From NCBI GenBank assembly GCA_036244855.1, contig BQKZ01000136.1, positions 112,915 to 176,914 of the forward strand: 64,000 bases of DNA, given 5' to 3'. Each line of letters begins with the position of its first letter. Position 1 is the stretch's first letter. Below the pieces are notes generated by a model that saw only the letters and a program-made list of their open reading frames with translations, had not been told where the DNA came from and did no database searches. Below are positions 48,916-61,784 of this stretch, piece after piece. This DNA is from Temnopleurus reevesii. Its lineage: Eukaryota; Echinodermata; Echinoidea; Temnopleuroida; Temnopleuridae. A program made the position numbers and the translations under genes.

Positions 48916-50100
48916 GCAAGTGTTTATCGGTTGGTATATTATAGAATGCAAAACCCTTGGAAAAAATGTACCATGAAGTCCAATATTTTAGCATACTTAC
49001 ATTTTAGCGAATTTACAGAATTTCAGACATATTTACATATTACCAGGATTTTATTTCCATGTTTTGAAAAATTATTGTACACAAGTCTATGGGAATTATT
49101 AGAAATGGATATTCTTAGTCACAGAATTAGCAAAAATAAAACTCCAGTGAAAATTTCAGCTTTTACAGTAATATCACTGTCCATCTTTTCTACATGGATT
49201 TAAAATGAAATCCATTGTGCACAGAGGATAGACTGGCCAGAGAATGACCCTAATCTGTGATTCATTCAATCCATTCTATTATTAATCCTTACACACAGGT
49301 TCCCTGTTCTTGTCCATGTCCGTTTGAATTACATACGAAAGACCTGTAATTGAGGAGCGAATATTGGTAGAGTTTAAATCTATCCGTGCATCTGCACAGT
49401 CCCTGTGGAAATTAATTCTAAGAGTCAAACTCACTTTACAAATTCCCAAGACATGTCTGTGCCTCCTAACGGCTATCAGATATTAATGACACTTCTGTCA
49501 TCTCAATAAAAAATGGAGATTTGGAGTAATTGAGAGCAATGGTATTTGATTATTTTGGTTTATGTAAGATCTGATTATTTTCACATTATTTATCTCCTAC
49601 CGAACTTTTTTTTTCTCTATTTCCTTCTCTCATACTTGGATAAAGTATGCCTGGCAGGGCCACTTCTTTTTTCTTTTCTTTTTGTAAATGATAGAGGTCA
49701 GAAATTCCATTTAATAAGACTTGACCACTTAATAAGAGATACCTATACCATAATTCCAGCCGAACTAAAACACATGTACTTTTCTGGTATCCCATCTTAA
49801 ATAAATATAAGGTAGACAGCCAACTTTGTTGATATTTGAACGAGGAACCTTCCAATTCAGGAGGTCATCTGCTCCTATTCAATTCAAATTGATATTCCTA
49901 TTTCAATTCCTCTTCTGTTTTAATCCAAATTCAAATTCCACTTCAAATTTCAATTCCAAGTCTAGATTTCATATTCTAATTCTAGTTCTAGTTCTAGTCA
50001 TAATTCTACACTTCCTTCTCCTTTGTTGACATCATTTCCTTCTCTCCATATTATGGTTGCTCTAAAGTCCATCCTTTCTCTATCACCCTACCGCGTGCTC
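48916..50100. other. Non-coding, nothing recognised
   Basis: AT-rich; short (TTCTAA/TTCTAG) iterations at 49970-50000. Confidence 0.5.
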
Positions 50101-50102
50101 CT

Positions 50103-50546
50103 AATTCTCCCTATCGCATATAGCTCTCCGAATCTGGACGCCTGCAGCGCACTAGTTATTTTGGCCCAGAATCTTGGCACAGGTATTTCCGGTAACATTT
50201 GTGCGTTTTCAAAAGCCTATAGGCTTTCTACGGTAAACTTTGTCAGCGGCTTGTAGTGTCATATTTTTTTCATAGATTTTTGCGAATAAAAGCATCATTT
50301 TATATATTTTTCTTTCATATCTGCATTTATTTGTTCTATGGGTTTCTTTTGCGAAGCGGCCCAATGCTGGGCTTCCGACGCAAAACGAAGAAATTATGCT
50401 GAATACACATGGATTGAAATTTCGTAGATAGTATACAGTGTAATCAAGATGGATCCCGGAAGTGAGCGTGCCAAAGCCAAAGTTCTTGATATCGCTGTCA
50501 CAAGGTGATATCAGGTGATATCGGCTATATGCGATAGGGAGAATTG
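50103..50546. mobile_element. Possible element with 22-23-bp inverted ends
   Basis: aattctccctatcgcatatagc (50105-50124 core) and its complement at 50525-50545. Pairing stops after the ends. Interior unassigned, with a ggtgatatc direct repeat at 50504 and 50514. Confidence 0.6.
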
Positions 50547-50639
50547 AAAATGAAAAAGTATGGAACCGGGCCCTGAAAAATCCTTGATATTCCTTTGCAA
50601 TACCAGTCAATGACCAATGAAACTCTTCTTTATAAAATG

Positions 50640-52000
50640 TTATTCACGTCAGGAGCCCAAATCAATGATACTTCAGAGGTGGGCGGTTTAGAACCATCAA
50701 AAGTTTAAGCATTCTTAACAGTTCATTTCTTCACGCAAATAACATCTCATCAAAATCTATGAGGTGGAGTTTGACAAATATTGTTCATCATCTTTGCTCA
50801 GGTCTTACACTAAAACTTTAATGGAGAAGGGAGATCAGCTAAAAACCTCCATTAAGTATATCTTATTCTCATATCACTTCTTAGGAGAAAGTGGCTTTAT
50901 GTGACATTTGTATAAACTTGTTTAATGGTTAATGATAGATCAATACAAGAAAATGAATACATACTGATCACAATCTAACCTTTTAATGGTTCGTTTTCAT
51001 CTATCAATTACCATCTAAAAGTTGCTTCCTGATGACACAAAAGAGTCCTAAATGCTTTTAAAAGTTTTTCTTTTCTTTTTTCAATGGCGATTATTGATTT
51101 GAACGGAGGGTACGGATATAACACTTAAAAACATCAAGAAGTAAAAGGAATTTTTTGTCAGAGCATGATTTTAATCACGCTTTTGAGAACTGTTTGAATT
51201 TGCAATGAAGATTTAATGCAAAATGTACAAATCTATCAATAACACTTTTCCTTCAAACTCTGAATTCACAAGCACATTAGATCATTGCCCCTTTGGAGGA
51301 AATACTGCAACATCAAAATGAGAAAAAAATCTACAAATTCAATACTTAAAAAAATAAACTCATAATGTGATTGGTTGTTTAAGAGAGTTGATTTTGAGTA
51401 TTCAACCAAACAGAACATTATTTTTGGTCTTAGGTACCCGTTGAAGCATCCTCAGCATATGCCTTCTTTACAGGAAAGCAAGGCACACAATGTTTCTCTA
51501 TTAAACAAGATACATGTAAATGTAGTAACAACAGAATTACTATACTTTTATCTAAATTTTGCTCGCCAAATTTGTTTTTTCAGTATAACCATGACAGGTA
51601 TAAATTTACAAACGAACCTTCAGCAATTATTTAGAGTTGTCAATTATGCACGTGATAAATTGGCCTATATCTATATAATCATTCTTCCCAAATATAAAAA
51701 GGCCTGAATCTAACTTCCTTTCATGAATAATAGATTGAGGAATTTCTCCCGTCAAATTAGAAAGCCATTCTAAATTGCTTCAGATTGCTTGAGATTGCTC
51801 ACTTGATAAATATGCATGTTTTAAGTAGTGGGGTTATATTTTCTAGGACTTTTCCGTTCTCATTTTTTATAAAAGTCTCTCACAAAATTGAACAAGATGG
51901 CTTCTTAAGCCTGCTGGAAAGATTACAAAACTGGTTATAAAACAGCCTTAAATAGTATTGCACAAGCCCGGTGGTATGATACCATCGTCGCTTCAAATGT
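50640..52000. other. Non-coding, nothing recognised
   Basis: AT-rich; no supportable gene. Confidence 0.5.
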
Positions 52001-52003
52001 GCA

Positions 52004-52463
52004 AACCAGGGTTGTGTTTTATAAATAATGGTGGCTACTTGTATAGCACTCAGGTCAACATTATCAGTGCTCATGGCGCTGAAAGCTTTACACTCACTAT
52101 TACCTGGCTCTAGCTGGTAGCCATTACGGCGCTCCGCATTACAAAGAATTTCTTCCTGCCGTCCCAATTTACCTCTCCTGAGTCGAGTGCAGCACTATAT
52201 GGATGAATTTCTTGCTGAAGGAAATTGACGCCATAGGTGGGATTCAAACCTACGACCCTCTGGTTGAAAGGCGAGAGTCAGAACCACTACACTACGGCGC
52301 CTGCACATAAACCTGCGTGTAGATTTACAAAAGACTGTACTAACGACAGGTAATCCTTTCTTTGGTGAGATTCAGCACCAGGGGTTATATCATTGAGTGC
52401 GAGAAAGGATCATCATTCGTTCGTACTAGATCTACGCCCAGCTTTATAAAACACAACCATGGG
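52004..52463. mobile_element. Family G palindrome split by a SINE
   Basis: Left end agggttgtgttttataaa and right part from cctgcgtgtagatttac to ataaaacacaacc belong together; the SINE lies between. An ataaa on both sides of the SINE may be its target duplication. Confidence 0.82.
52024..52302 (-). mobile_element. tRNA-derived SINE, fullest copy
   Basis: On the minus strand the head begins ggcgccgtagtgtagtggtt (A-box region) and contains ggtttgaatccca (B box, one change from GGTTCGAATCC). The body includes cttcagcaagaaattcatcc, gtgctgcactcgac and agcgccgtaatggctacc. The tail reads gtgctatacaagtagccacc then an ATT run. Confidence 0.88.
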
Positions 52464-52950
52464 GTGTTTCGTAAAGCTGTTCGTGAAATTACATATGACA
52501 AGTGACCCTTTCCTGTACACAACATTAACTCCTAGTGCAAAAACTTACATGAAAAATTTGTGGTATACAACTGAGAAAATTATCAGCTGAAGTAAAAAAA
52601 AAAAAAAAAGAGCTGGAGCTTTCAATCCTAGCAGAATCTTAATCATAAGCAAAATGACAAGGAAATGAAGTGAACACACAAGTGTATGGAAAAATTATCA
52701 GCTGATACAGTATTGAAACAGAGAATGGTTGAACAGAAAGTGAAAAGGAACTGTGACACTGGTGTCTATCCATTCATACCACCCCAAAGGCAGTACAGTG
52801 CAGGTAAAATTGGTGAAAAGGTTCATATCAAATTGGGAATTTCACCAACATGAATATAACTCTTCATAATTTTACAATGTATATGAGAAAAAACATTCAC
52901 AAGGTCCAGGGTTTGAATGCCAGAGGAGTCATTCCGAAATACAGTAAAGG

Positions 52951-53467
52951 TAGAATACTTCTTTTGCAGCCTAAAATTTGACTTTCCAAGATTGTTGTGT
53001 TATGTTGAAGAGTACTAAATGTTAGAACTTATCACCAATCAATTAAGCACAAAGATTGGTCATGATAGGCGCATTTATAGTTATTCCAATAATAATTCTT
53101 CTATTCGGGCCTCAAACTAATGGACCGTGCGTTCAAAATATAAAACAGCAGTTAACCCCTCGTTGACCAATAGCGCAAGAGTCTCTCTCAGTGCGTATTC
53201 CGCATGGTGTGGCAGTGTATTGAAGTGCGCACTGTATGTGCTCTTACAATGTTTTGTGTGTGTGTGTGGTACCGTAATACGCTAGGAGTATCGCGATACC
53301 GTTGGTGTCAAGATGAATTATGATAGAATAGATTTTTATTTGAATTAAATATTCTGGACTACATTCAACCAAAATACTTCATAGAGGTTATTATTTTGGC
53401 ATTTCTGAGGTACACAACAAGTTGTAAGCATAACAGTAATGTGTGCAAATGAAGTTTTCTACCTTTA
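52951..53467. repeat. Dispersed ~515-bp repeat, copy 2
   Basis: Counterpart of 26612-27126. Contains tggtaccgtaatacgctagg and tatcgcgataccgttgg. No flanking repeats seen, so its mobility mechanism is unknown. Confidence 0.88.
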
Positions 53468-53843
53468 AAAGATGGGAATTGCTGTTACCCTATTTGGCGT
53501 TCAACGTAGAAGGGATAGAAATAACGAACTGGCGCTGCTCAGCGGCTGCCAGGCCTTCAATCTACATGGGAAAAAATAATTTCAGTAACAATGAAATTTG
53601 GAGTCGACTTTCTCAAAACATTAAGAATTATCATTATTATTATTTTAATGTATAAAGACAGGACTCTATAGAAAGCCAAAAGAAGCCTATTCACCAATTC
53701 TTTTCCATCCCTTCCCCCATCCCTATCATCCCTATACCCTAAGCCTACATGAAATCAGTGAATGGGTTTATATTTGGCTCCGAGTCTGTCAATCCGGCGC
53801 TATTTTGAGAGTGCTCCATGAGCCTCTACGGCTAGGTCTGTTT

Positions 53844-54797
53844 GTACTACCCGCTACCAATTTGCCCAAATTAATAGTGATGACAGACAGGGATTTCGGA
53901 TCAAAGTCTCTATTCCTTTCTAACTCGTTGGCTTTATCTCTGTCTATCTGTCTGTCTCTCCCTCTTGCACTTATTCCCTCTCTGCCTTTGTCCTTCTCTC
54001 TCTCTCTCTCTGTCTGTCTCTCTTTATCCCTTACCATTTGTTCATAACACTTCTCTTCTCTTTCACTGTATATCTTTTCAATTCCCTCTCATTAGCTTCT
54101 GCTCTCATTATCTCTCTCTCTCTCTCTCCATTAGAAATGATATGTTCATACCATTTCATTCAGGTGAGCACATAAATGCTGTTTCTTCATAATACTGTTT
54201 TTTCCCTGTCCCATGTATACTACACACGGTGGTCCTCTTGCCTGTTTCAAAGATTGGGCTCAAAGGTTTGGAAGAATATAAGCGTGTATCAAAAAAAATG
54301 TCAAACAAAAACGTGAAATAAATTAAAATTTGATCAAAATTCAGAAGACTAACACATAGCTAAAATTATTATTTTTTAATCAAAATCAAGATCAAGTTTG
54401 ACATTGCAGTAAGAAAAGTAATCATTTGAGGTATTGGTATATGAGGTAAATTAGGAAAATTATCTTAGGTTGAAGATATTTTTTTTATGAATTCAAATCA
54501 TTTTGAAAACTGCATGAGACAATCAGATTTCATTTGTGGTACTACCCGCTACCAATTTGCCCAAATTAATAGTGATGACAGACAGGGATTTCGGATCAAA
54601 GTCTCTATTCCTTTCTAACTCGTTGGCTTTCGCTCTGTCTGTCTACTGTTTTGTCTCTCTCTCCAATTTGCACTTTATATTAACTCTATGCCTCTTTCTC
54701 TCTGTATGTCGTACTGTCTATGTCTGTATATAAATCTCTCTCTTTCTCTCTCTATCCATTAAAATGATTTTATAACCTTCTTTTGCCTAATATTTTT

Positions 54798-54839
<42 letters not shown>

Positions 54840-55150
54840 TTCCTTCCTTTATCTTTGTGTCTCTCTCTCTATCCCATATTATAATGGTATCAACTTCTTT
54901 TTTTTCTACATTTCTCTCAATGATTTGAAAATTATTTTAAATCGCCAAATTCATAAACAACAAACATAGTCAAAGTGAAATTTTTGAAATTCAAAATAAA
55001 ATTCAAGTTTGACATTGCAGTAAAATTAAAAAGGGAATTATATAAGGCACTGAAATTGGAGGAAAATGAGGAAAATTATCTTCGTTTCAATATTTTTTAT
55101 ATGTGCATAAATCACTTTGTACACTGTATGACACAAGAAACTTTTAGTTC
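53844..55150. repeat. ~690-bp tandem duplication with an invariant 92-bp patch
   Basis: Units begin at 53844 and 54539 with 92 bp that are identical (gtactacccgctaccaattt ... ctttctaactcgttggcttt), then CT-rich DNA, then a diverged part (gacattgcagtaa, ggaaaattatctt) near 54397 and 55011. Confidence 0.88.
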
Positions 55151-55779
55151 AAAGTCATTCTGAATATTTTTCCAGATACCCAATGCTTATGATCAGCACT
55201 TCATACAAGAAATAAATAAATGAATTGAATGAACGAACTCTAATTGTAAAAAAAAATATACTCAATTGCAAATTAGGTTTAATTCTCCATGATTAAAACA
55301 ATGCCAATATCTCATGACACATGAATTCACCAAATTTATAATGACTTCATATTTTCTTTGGATAACACAAGACAGAAAATTAATAAAACAGTCACAAAAT
55401 ATAAATACACAAAAATCAATTGTGGTTTAAATCCCTCCTCACTGAGAGTGCACACATTTCCTTTACACACAAGTCTACGGCGGTGGATTGAGGTCCCCAC
55501 TGCACTGCGTGCACTGAATAAACCGATACTGTGCAAAGTGAATGAGGGGGACCTAAGCTAAGATTAAGCCAATCAATGATAAATCACATATAACAAATAA
55601 ACACAACAAACTGAAGTAACCTACTGCAAGATTGAACTTTTGGTGGGTAGATTCCTACACACAACAAGAACATGTTTAATGACCTGGTTATAGACTTGAG
55701 CTCAACTGCCTTACTTGGGCAGGGACTAGTTTATTCTCTCTTCTTCTCAGTATATTTATGCACAATGGACTTTCTTCCT

Positions 55780-55916
55780 TTAAGCCCCAGTCACACAGAA
55801 ACTCGGAAGCAACACAATTCAACACGACTCCTTGTTCGGAGGCAGTTAACTGTGAATTGAACAAAGAGTCATGATCGGTTGTGTTGCTTCCAGGTGTCTA
55901 TGTGACTGGGGCCTTA
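55780..55916 (+). mobile_element. Palindromic MITE family A, copy 4
   Basis: Most diverged member: ttaagccccagtcacacaga / tctatgtgactggggcctta. Confidence 0.88.
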
Positions 55917-56336
55917 TAACACACAGAAAGAAATGTAGGTGAAGTCTCGATTGACAACAATAGGGTAAAATGACCAAAAACACTCTCCTGTTGAAACATG
56001 AATAAGCATTGAAAGTGACCTCGAGTCATCTAGACTCAAATGAAGATCTATATAACAAAAGAACTGATCAAGTAAGGAAATGTTTGGAATAAAGGATACA
56101 AGAATGTGACAAAGGGGGGAATTCAGAAAGGTTACAAAAGAAGTCAGATAGTTAAGGATGGCTATAATATGCCAGACAACAGAACTACAAATGAACTCTG
56201 GCTTCAAAACACTGACTTTTTGGACAATGTTAAAATACACATTATATATCATTGAACTCCAAACACTGGAAATGACTCGGTAAGGGTCAATGAACTTGTC
56301 CTAAAAAATATATACAGGTCATAAATTATTCTCCAC

Positions 56337-56471
56337 TAAAGCCCCAGTCACATAGGACCCCGGAAGCAACACGATTCACTCCGACTCTTTGTTAATTCAC
56401 ACTTAACTGCCTCAGAACAACGAGTCGGGGTGAATCGTGTTGCTTCCGGGGTCCTATGTGACCGGGGCTTA
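56337..56471 (-). mobile_element. Palindromic MITE family A, copy 5
   Basis: taaagccccagtcacatagg / cctatgtgaccggggctta. The centre is in the reverse orientation, like copy 1. Confidence 0.93.
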
Positions 56472-56616
56472 ACCCAACATACACTACAAATCCAAGTAGC
56501 CTGCCAGCACCACTACCCAACAGCACACCTATTCCCAGAATCTACATGTATAGTGACTTCATATCTTACTCAGATAACATAATGATGGAAAATTGAAGAG
56601 AAAATTTAAGTGATCA

Positions 56617-56763
56617 GGGCCCTATTGCATTAAAGTTGCGTTTAAACGCAACTCAGAAAATTAAACGCACGTCCTAAATACACGCTCCTGATTGGTTGAA
56701 AATAGAGTTGCGTTAAATTTTCTGATTTGCGTTTTAAGTCATCTTTTTATGCAATAGGGCCCA
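56617..56763. mobile_element. Palindromic element (147 bp)
   Basis: Ends gggccctattgcat / atgcaatagggccc; inner arms gcgtttaaacgcaact / gagttgcgttaaa. Only 145 bp from family A copy 5. Confidence 0.9.
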
Positions 56764-56819
56764 GGATTTATATATTGAGGTGAAATGAACTGACATGGAT
56801 ACCTGATTTATCTATGAAT

Positions 56820-57600
56820 CTCATTTAATGTATTCTTATTACTTTTGTAATATATACAACCAAGTACCATATAAAAGACATGGAGAATACAAAAAATAAA
56901 GTAAAGATTCCCTTTAAAGCCCCCCCCCCCCCAAGAAAAGAAAAGTTAGCATTCAAGGTACTGCATTGGAGGGGGAACCAGCCTCAGTATCTCTGCCTTA
57001 GCATTCCATGAGTATCATTTGTTAATTGCATGGTACAAGACGGTTTCGGCTTGTTCACTATACCTATAACGTTACCAAATTTATTTAAAAATCTCATACA
57101 ATTTATTCTAATTTATATCAAAATACATACAATCAAGTACAATATGATTATGCGAGTACAGAAAATTAAAGATTCCCTTTAAAGCCGCAAAGAGAAAAGT
57201 TAGTATTCAAGGTACTGCATTGGAGGGGGAAGAGCCTCAGTTTCTTTGCCTTCTTTATCATTCCATGAGCATCCTTTGTTAATTGCATGGTACAAGACAG
57301 TTTGATCTTGGTCAATATACTTATGTTACCAAATTTATTTATAAATATCATACAATGTACTCTAATTTCTCTTGAAATACATTACAAGTACAATATGATT
57401 ATGGAGAATACAGAAAAATAAAAATTCCCTTTAAAGCCGCAAAGAGAAAAGTTAGCAGTCAAGGTAGCACATCGGAGGGGAAATAGCCTCAGTTTCTATG
57501 CCTTCTTTAGCATTCCGTGAGCATCATTTCATGATTCCATGATCATCATGGTACAAGACAGTTTGTTCTTGGTCAATATACTTATAACGTTGCCTTCCTG
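56820..57600. repeat. ~255-265-bp tandem repeat, three units
   Basis: attccctttaaagcc at 56906, 57172 and 57424, followed each time by agaaaagttag, tcaaggta, gcctcagt-tct-tgcctt and tggtacaagac. The first unit contains a poly(C) run. Confidence 0.93.
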
Positions 57601-58094
57601 TCCCGCGACGGCCATGAACTTCTCAAATATTGTGTTGCAGTCCATACAAAGAACCCCTTTCACACTGGCGTTTGCTTCAGCTGTGGTGTAAACATTGTGA
57701 ATATTTGTCTGTTTTCATTATATCTGCCCTTTATAATTGACTATATAAAGACATAAATATTCATTTGAAAAAAAAATGGCAGAACTATTTGCCTAGGAGC
57801 TTCCTTGTGTTTATAATGATATATGGGAACATTATTATTTTCAATAGAATTTTCATGCTTTGCCAGAGTTGTCAGGGCATAAATAAAGATTCACGGAGCA
57901 GGTACCAGATGCAATACAATGCACAACTGTGGGTTCTGTTTTTAAGATAAAGTGATGTTTAATGCTACAATATGAGAGGGGGGCAGGGAGACTGGTCAAA
58001 TAGGCATGTTTACTATATATTCAAATTTATGTGCTTTTCTTGCCACTTAACGTAGTTATGTAGTATTCCTTTAATACACCGTTTGATAACAATA

Positions 58095-59235
58095 CGACTA
58101 CAGTACAGTTTGCATACATTACTTGTTGCTATGTCGGGCAAGCCTCGGGCAAGCTTTAGGGTTGTCAGGAACAACCTTTATGTGGTAAACCCGCCTATTC
58201 AGGACCGGGTTCACTTGAACATTTACACACCTTTTCCCTTTCCCTTTGCTCTTCTTCGCTTCATTCTAAACAAATCACAGTTGCCCTTTTCAACTTTGCT
58301 TCTTTAGATAATTTGTTGAATAACTCCTTCTACCTGCCCCCCCCCCCCAACAAAGTGACTGTAAGCCTAATCTCATAGGGACATAAAAGAATGATGCTCT
58401 GCAGATTTAAGTCAATGCAAGACGACTGTTAATGTGAAGTACTTTATATCTTACTATGACTAATGAAGAGAACAAGTTAAAACAATGGGAGAGGGGGCAG
58501 AAGACGAATCAAATCAGGGCAGGATCCACTTCAACATTTACACACCTTTTCCCTTTGAGGCTGATCAAATACGAGCTCTTCTTCGCTTCATTCTCAACAA
58601 ATTACAGTTGCTCTTTTCAACTTTGCTTCTTTAGATAATTTATTGAAGAACCCCTTATACATGCCTACCAACTAATAAGGGAAAACTAATTTCAATAGGC
58701 AGGTTCACTAATCGATGCAGGTTTATTAATAGATGCAAATTTTACTCGTTCTTTATTCACGAAGGATGGTCTTGACGACCCGAAAGCTTGCCCGATGCTT
58801 GCCTGACATAGCAGCAAGTAATGTATGCAAACTGGATTCCAACTATCGTAGTGCAATTATTACTAGGCAGATTTAAGGAATACCAAGTAACTACAGGTGT
58901 TCGGGAGGAACATAAATTTGAATGTATTGGTAAAGTGGCCTATTTAACCAAAACTAATCAACTTAAAGAATCAGAGCATTTATGAATTTCCTTTCAAATT
59001 CTACCCTATAAAGAAACCTGACTCTACTCATGGTAGCTATAAAAGCTACCATTTTAAACTCCTTTTACATATCACAACCCGAGAGCCCCTCCCTAACAAA
59101 GTGACTGTAAGCCTAATTACATTCAATAAAATACCTTAGGGACACACAAGAATGATGCTCTGCTGGTTTAAGTCAATGCACGCTGAATGTTAATGACAAG
59201 TACTTTCTATCTAACTATGAATAAAGAGTAGAAGA
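58095..59235. repeat. Inverted and tandem duplications in one block
   Basis: 58102-58175 (tttgcatacattacttg, tgctatgtcgggcaagc) is repeated inverted at 58768-58840. 58205-58320 is repeated directly at 58508-58645 (catttacacaccttttccct). 58350-58450 recurs directly at 59095-59230 (gtgactgtaagcctaat, agaatgatgctctgc). A compound element with inverted ends is plausible. Confidence 0.8.
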
Positions 59236-59700
59236 AGTAAGAATAAGAAAAGCACTTTGGGATTTCTAAACGAAGATCACTTCCGCTGTTCTTTAGAATT
59301 AGAGTGTGTATACTTTCAGTTTCATTTGACATGCGTTTCTTGATAATTCATGCAATAAGCATCTCTTAGGTGATTCATACAAACAAATGATCACAAATAA
59401 AACAGAAAATAAAGAGGAGAATCAGGAAATGTTTTTCTGATTTCTTTCAAATTGCTTACTTCATAGTACTAATGCATATGGGTAATGTCAATTACTGTTT
59501 TCCATGCATCTGGCACAACTTCAATTTATATTCTAAAAAGATACAACTGCTTTTTATTATGCACCAAGAGTGTGAATGCTCTTTTCTCAGAACACAGAAT
59601 CGAACGACTACAATTGACATTCTAGCGCAGCGGCGGTTAAGGCAACTATTTTTCCGTGAATTGATAGCCCCCATGGGGCTTTCATCAAAACTTCATTTAA
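59236..59700. other. Non-coding, nothing recognised
   Basis: No supportable gene. Confidence 0.45.
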
Positions 59701-60190
59701 GATCTTTTTAGTCGGATCCCGTCTTTCTTCTGACTTCCGCTCCCGTTTCTACACATATCAGTCACAATGGGCGCTGTCATGATGACTTGTAATGGCTTAC
59801 GGCTTTCACGTGACTTGCCTGCTAACAGAATATCGGTTATCTCACTCTCTCCGCTTTGTTGCCTTTTTTCCATCAGTCATCATTGAGTGCATGTACTCTC
59901 AACAGAATCTATTCTTTTTTATGTAGTTTTTCTTTTATATCTCTCATCCTTTTTATTTTTTTGCAATTATTCCCAAAGATACCATTAGATATTCACTACC
60001 CTACTAACGTTTGACATAGTCTCTGTATCTTCTTTTCTCTACCAACACAAACAGATATAAACACACATAAACAGAATATCAGTTTATTCTCACTCTCTCA
60101 ACTATTCTACCTTTTCCCCCCTCTGTCATCATTGAGTGTATGTACTCTCAACAGTGTCATTTATTTATCCTTCTTTTTTATTGTATCTCT

Positions 60191-60396
60191 AAACAATTTT
60201 CTTGTGCTTTATTCCATCAGTTACTATTAGACATTAGACTATTAAACAATTTTCTTGTGCTTTATTCCATCAGTTACTATTAGACATTAGACTATTAAAC
60301 AATTTTCTTGTGCTTTATTCCATCAGTTACTATTAGACATTAGACTATTAAACAATTTTCTTGTGCTTTATTCCATCAGTTACTATTAGACATTAG
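60191..60396. repeat. 53-bp tandem repeat running into a gap
   Basis: aaacaattttcttgtgcttt starts at 60191, 60244, 60297 and 60350. The last copy breaks at the N gap; copies are practically identical. Confidence 0.97.
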
Positions 60397-60580
60397 NNNN
60401 NNNNNNNNNNNNNNNNNNNNNNNNNNNNNNNNNNNNNNNNNNNNNNNNNNNNNNNNNNNNNNNNNNNNNNNNNNNNNNNNNNNNNNNNNNNNNNNNNNNN
60501 NNNNNNNNNNNNNNNNNNNNNNNNNNNNNNNNNNNNNNNNNNNNNNNNNNNNNNNNNNNNNNNNNNNNNNNNNNNNNNNN
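60397..60580. other. Assembly gap (184 N)
   Basis: Begins inside the fourth 53-bp unit, so the array length is unknown. Confidence 0.98.
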
Positions 60581-61784
60581 ATCCAGCCAAGCCAAGATCG
60601 ATGTCCAGCCCAGTCAAGACCGTCGGCGCGATGATTTCGCTCTCACCTCTAATGATTTAAGTTAAGTTGAATTTCTGTTATATACCCTGTGATTATTGAT
60701 ATCTGAAAACAACACTGGTTTTTTTGTATCATTATTATTAAACCAAGACTTACACGTTATAAACATTGTTTCCCTCATTTTTATTCTGAGTTGGTAGCAG
60801 GATTAAACAATTAAAAAAAAAAGTCGCATCTGCAACGTGACAGTGCCATACTAACTTTTGACACATACTCTCTGCATTTTCTTTCTTTACTAACACACAC
60901 GGATATAAACACATCACATACACATATCCACACACACATATTAACTTTGAAGTGATAAATAAATTTCAATTCAATTCAATTCAAATAAATTTCATTTCAA
61001 CATACCCACATACACATACGTGCATACAAATACACATACACACATACCCGCATTACACAAACGCTTACACACACATCCACAATCCAAACCCCCCCCCCCA
61101 TATTTTTCTCTCTCTCTCTCTAACTCAATAAAATAATTTTTCTGCAATTATTAGTTTATAAACATTTCTTTTTCTCTCCTGCTCCCGCCATCCAATTCAA
61201 ATTCCGTTCAGAGAGATTTAAATACACCCAAGGGATTCGACTTCCGCTCTCATTTCTGCATATCAGTGACAATTAATGTTAGCACGATGACCTGAAGTAG
61301 TTTAGAGAATTCATAGAGGAAATTCCTTGATTTCACGTGACTTGCATTTTCACAGAATCCTAGTCTCCTTTCGTAATTACTTGTCAATTCTTTCCCTTTT
61401 TCTCTCAGTCTGACAACTCTGGATACTTTTTTTTCAATCATCCCCTTTTCCATGCTCATTGGAAATTTCTATATACTAAATAATTTGGACACATATTCTC
61501 ATTTTTCATTCTTTACCTACACACATACACACACATACAGGTTTTGTGCAGATAAAGAGTGTGTGCGTGTATGTGTGTATGTGGGTGGTGTATGTATGTA
61601 CTAGTCCATGTTTTTTACAGTGTAACCAGGGACAATCCCTGAGTAGCTAAAGGTAGCCACAAACTGTCAATGGTGAACATTCCAATATGACCAAACACTA
61701 TTCAACCAAGGAAAATAAATCCTTCTTTGAATGTGTTTTTATTGTACAGTGCAACATTTCAAATCTATTCCGGGACAGTTTCTA

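Noticed and set aside
50023..50256. A plus-strand 77-codon frame as a membrane protein
   Set aside because: It overlaps the inverted-repeat element at 50103-50546 and has no splice or start context.
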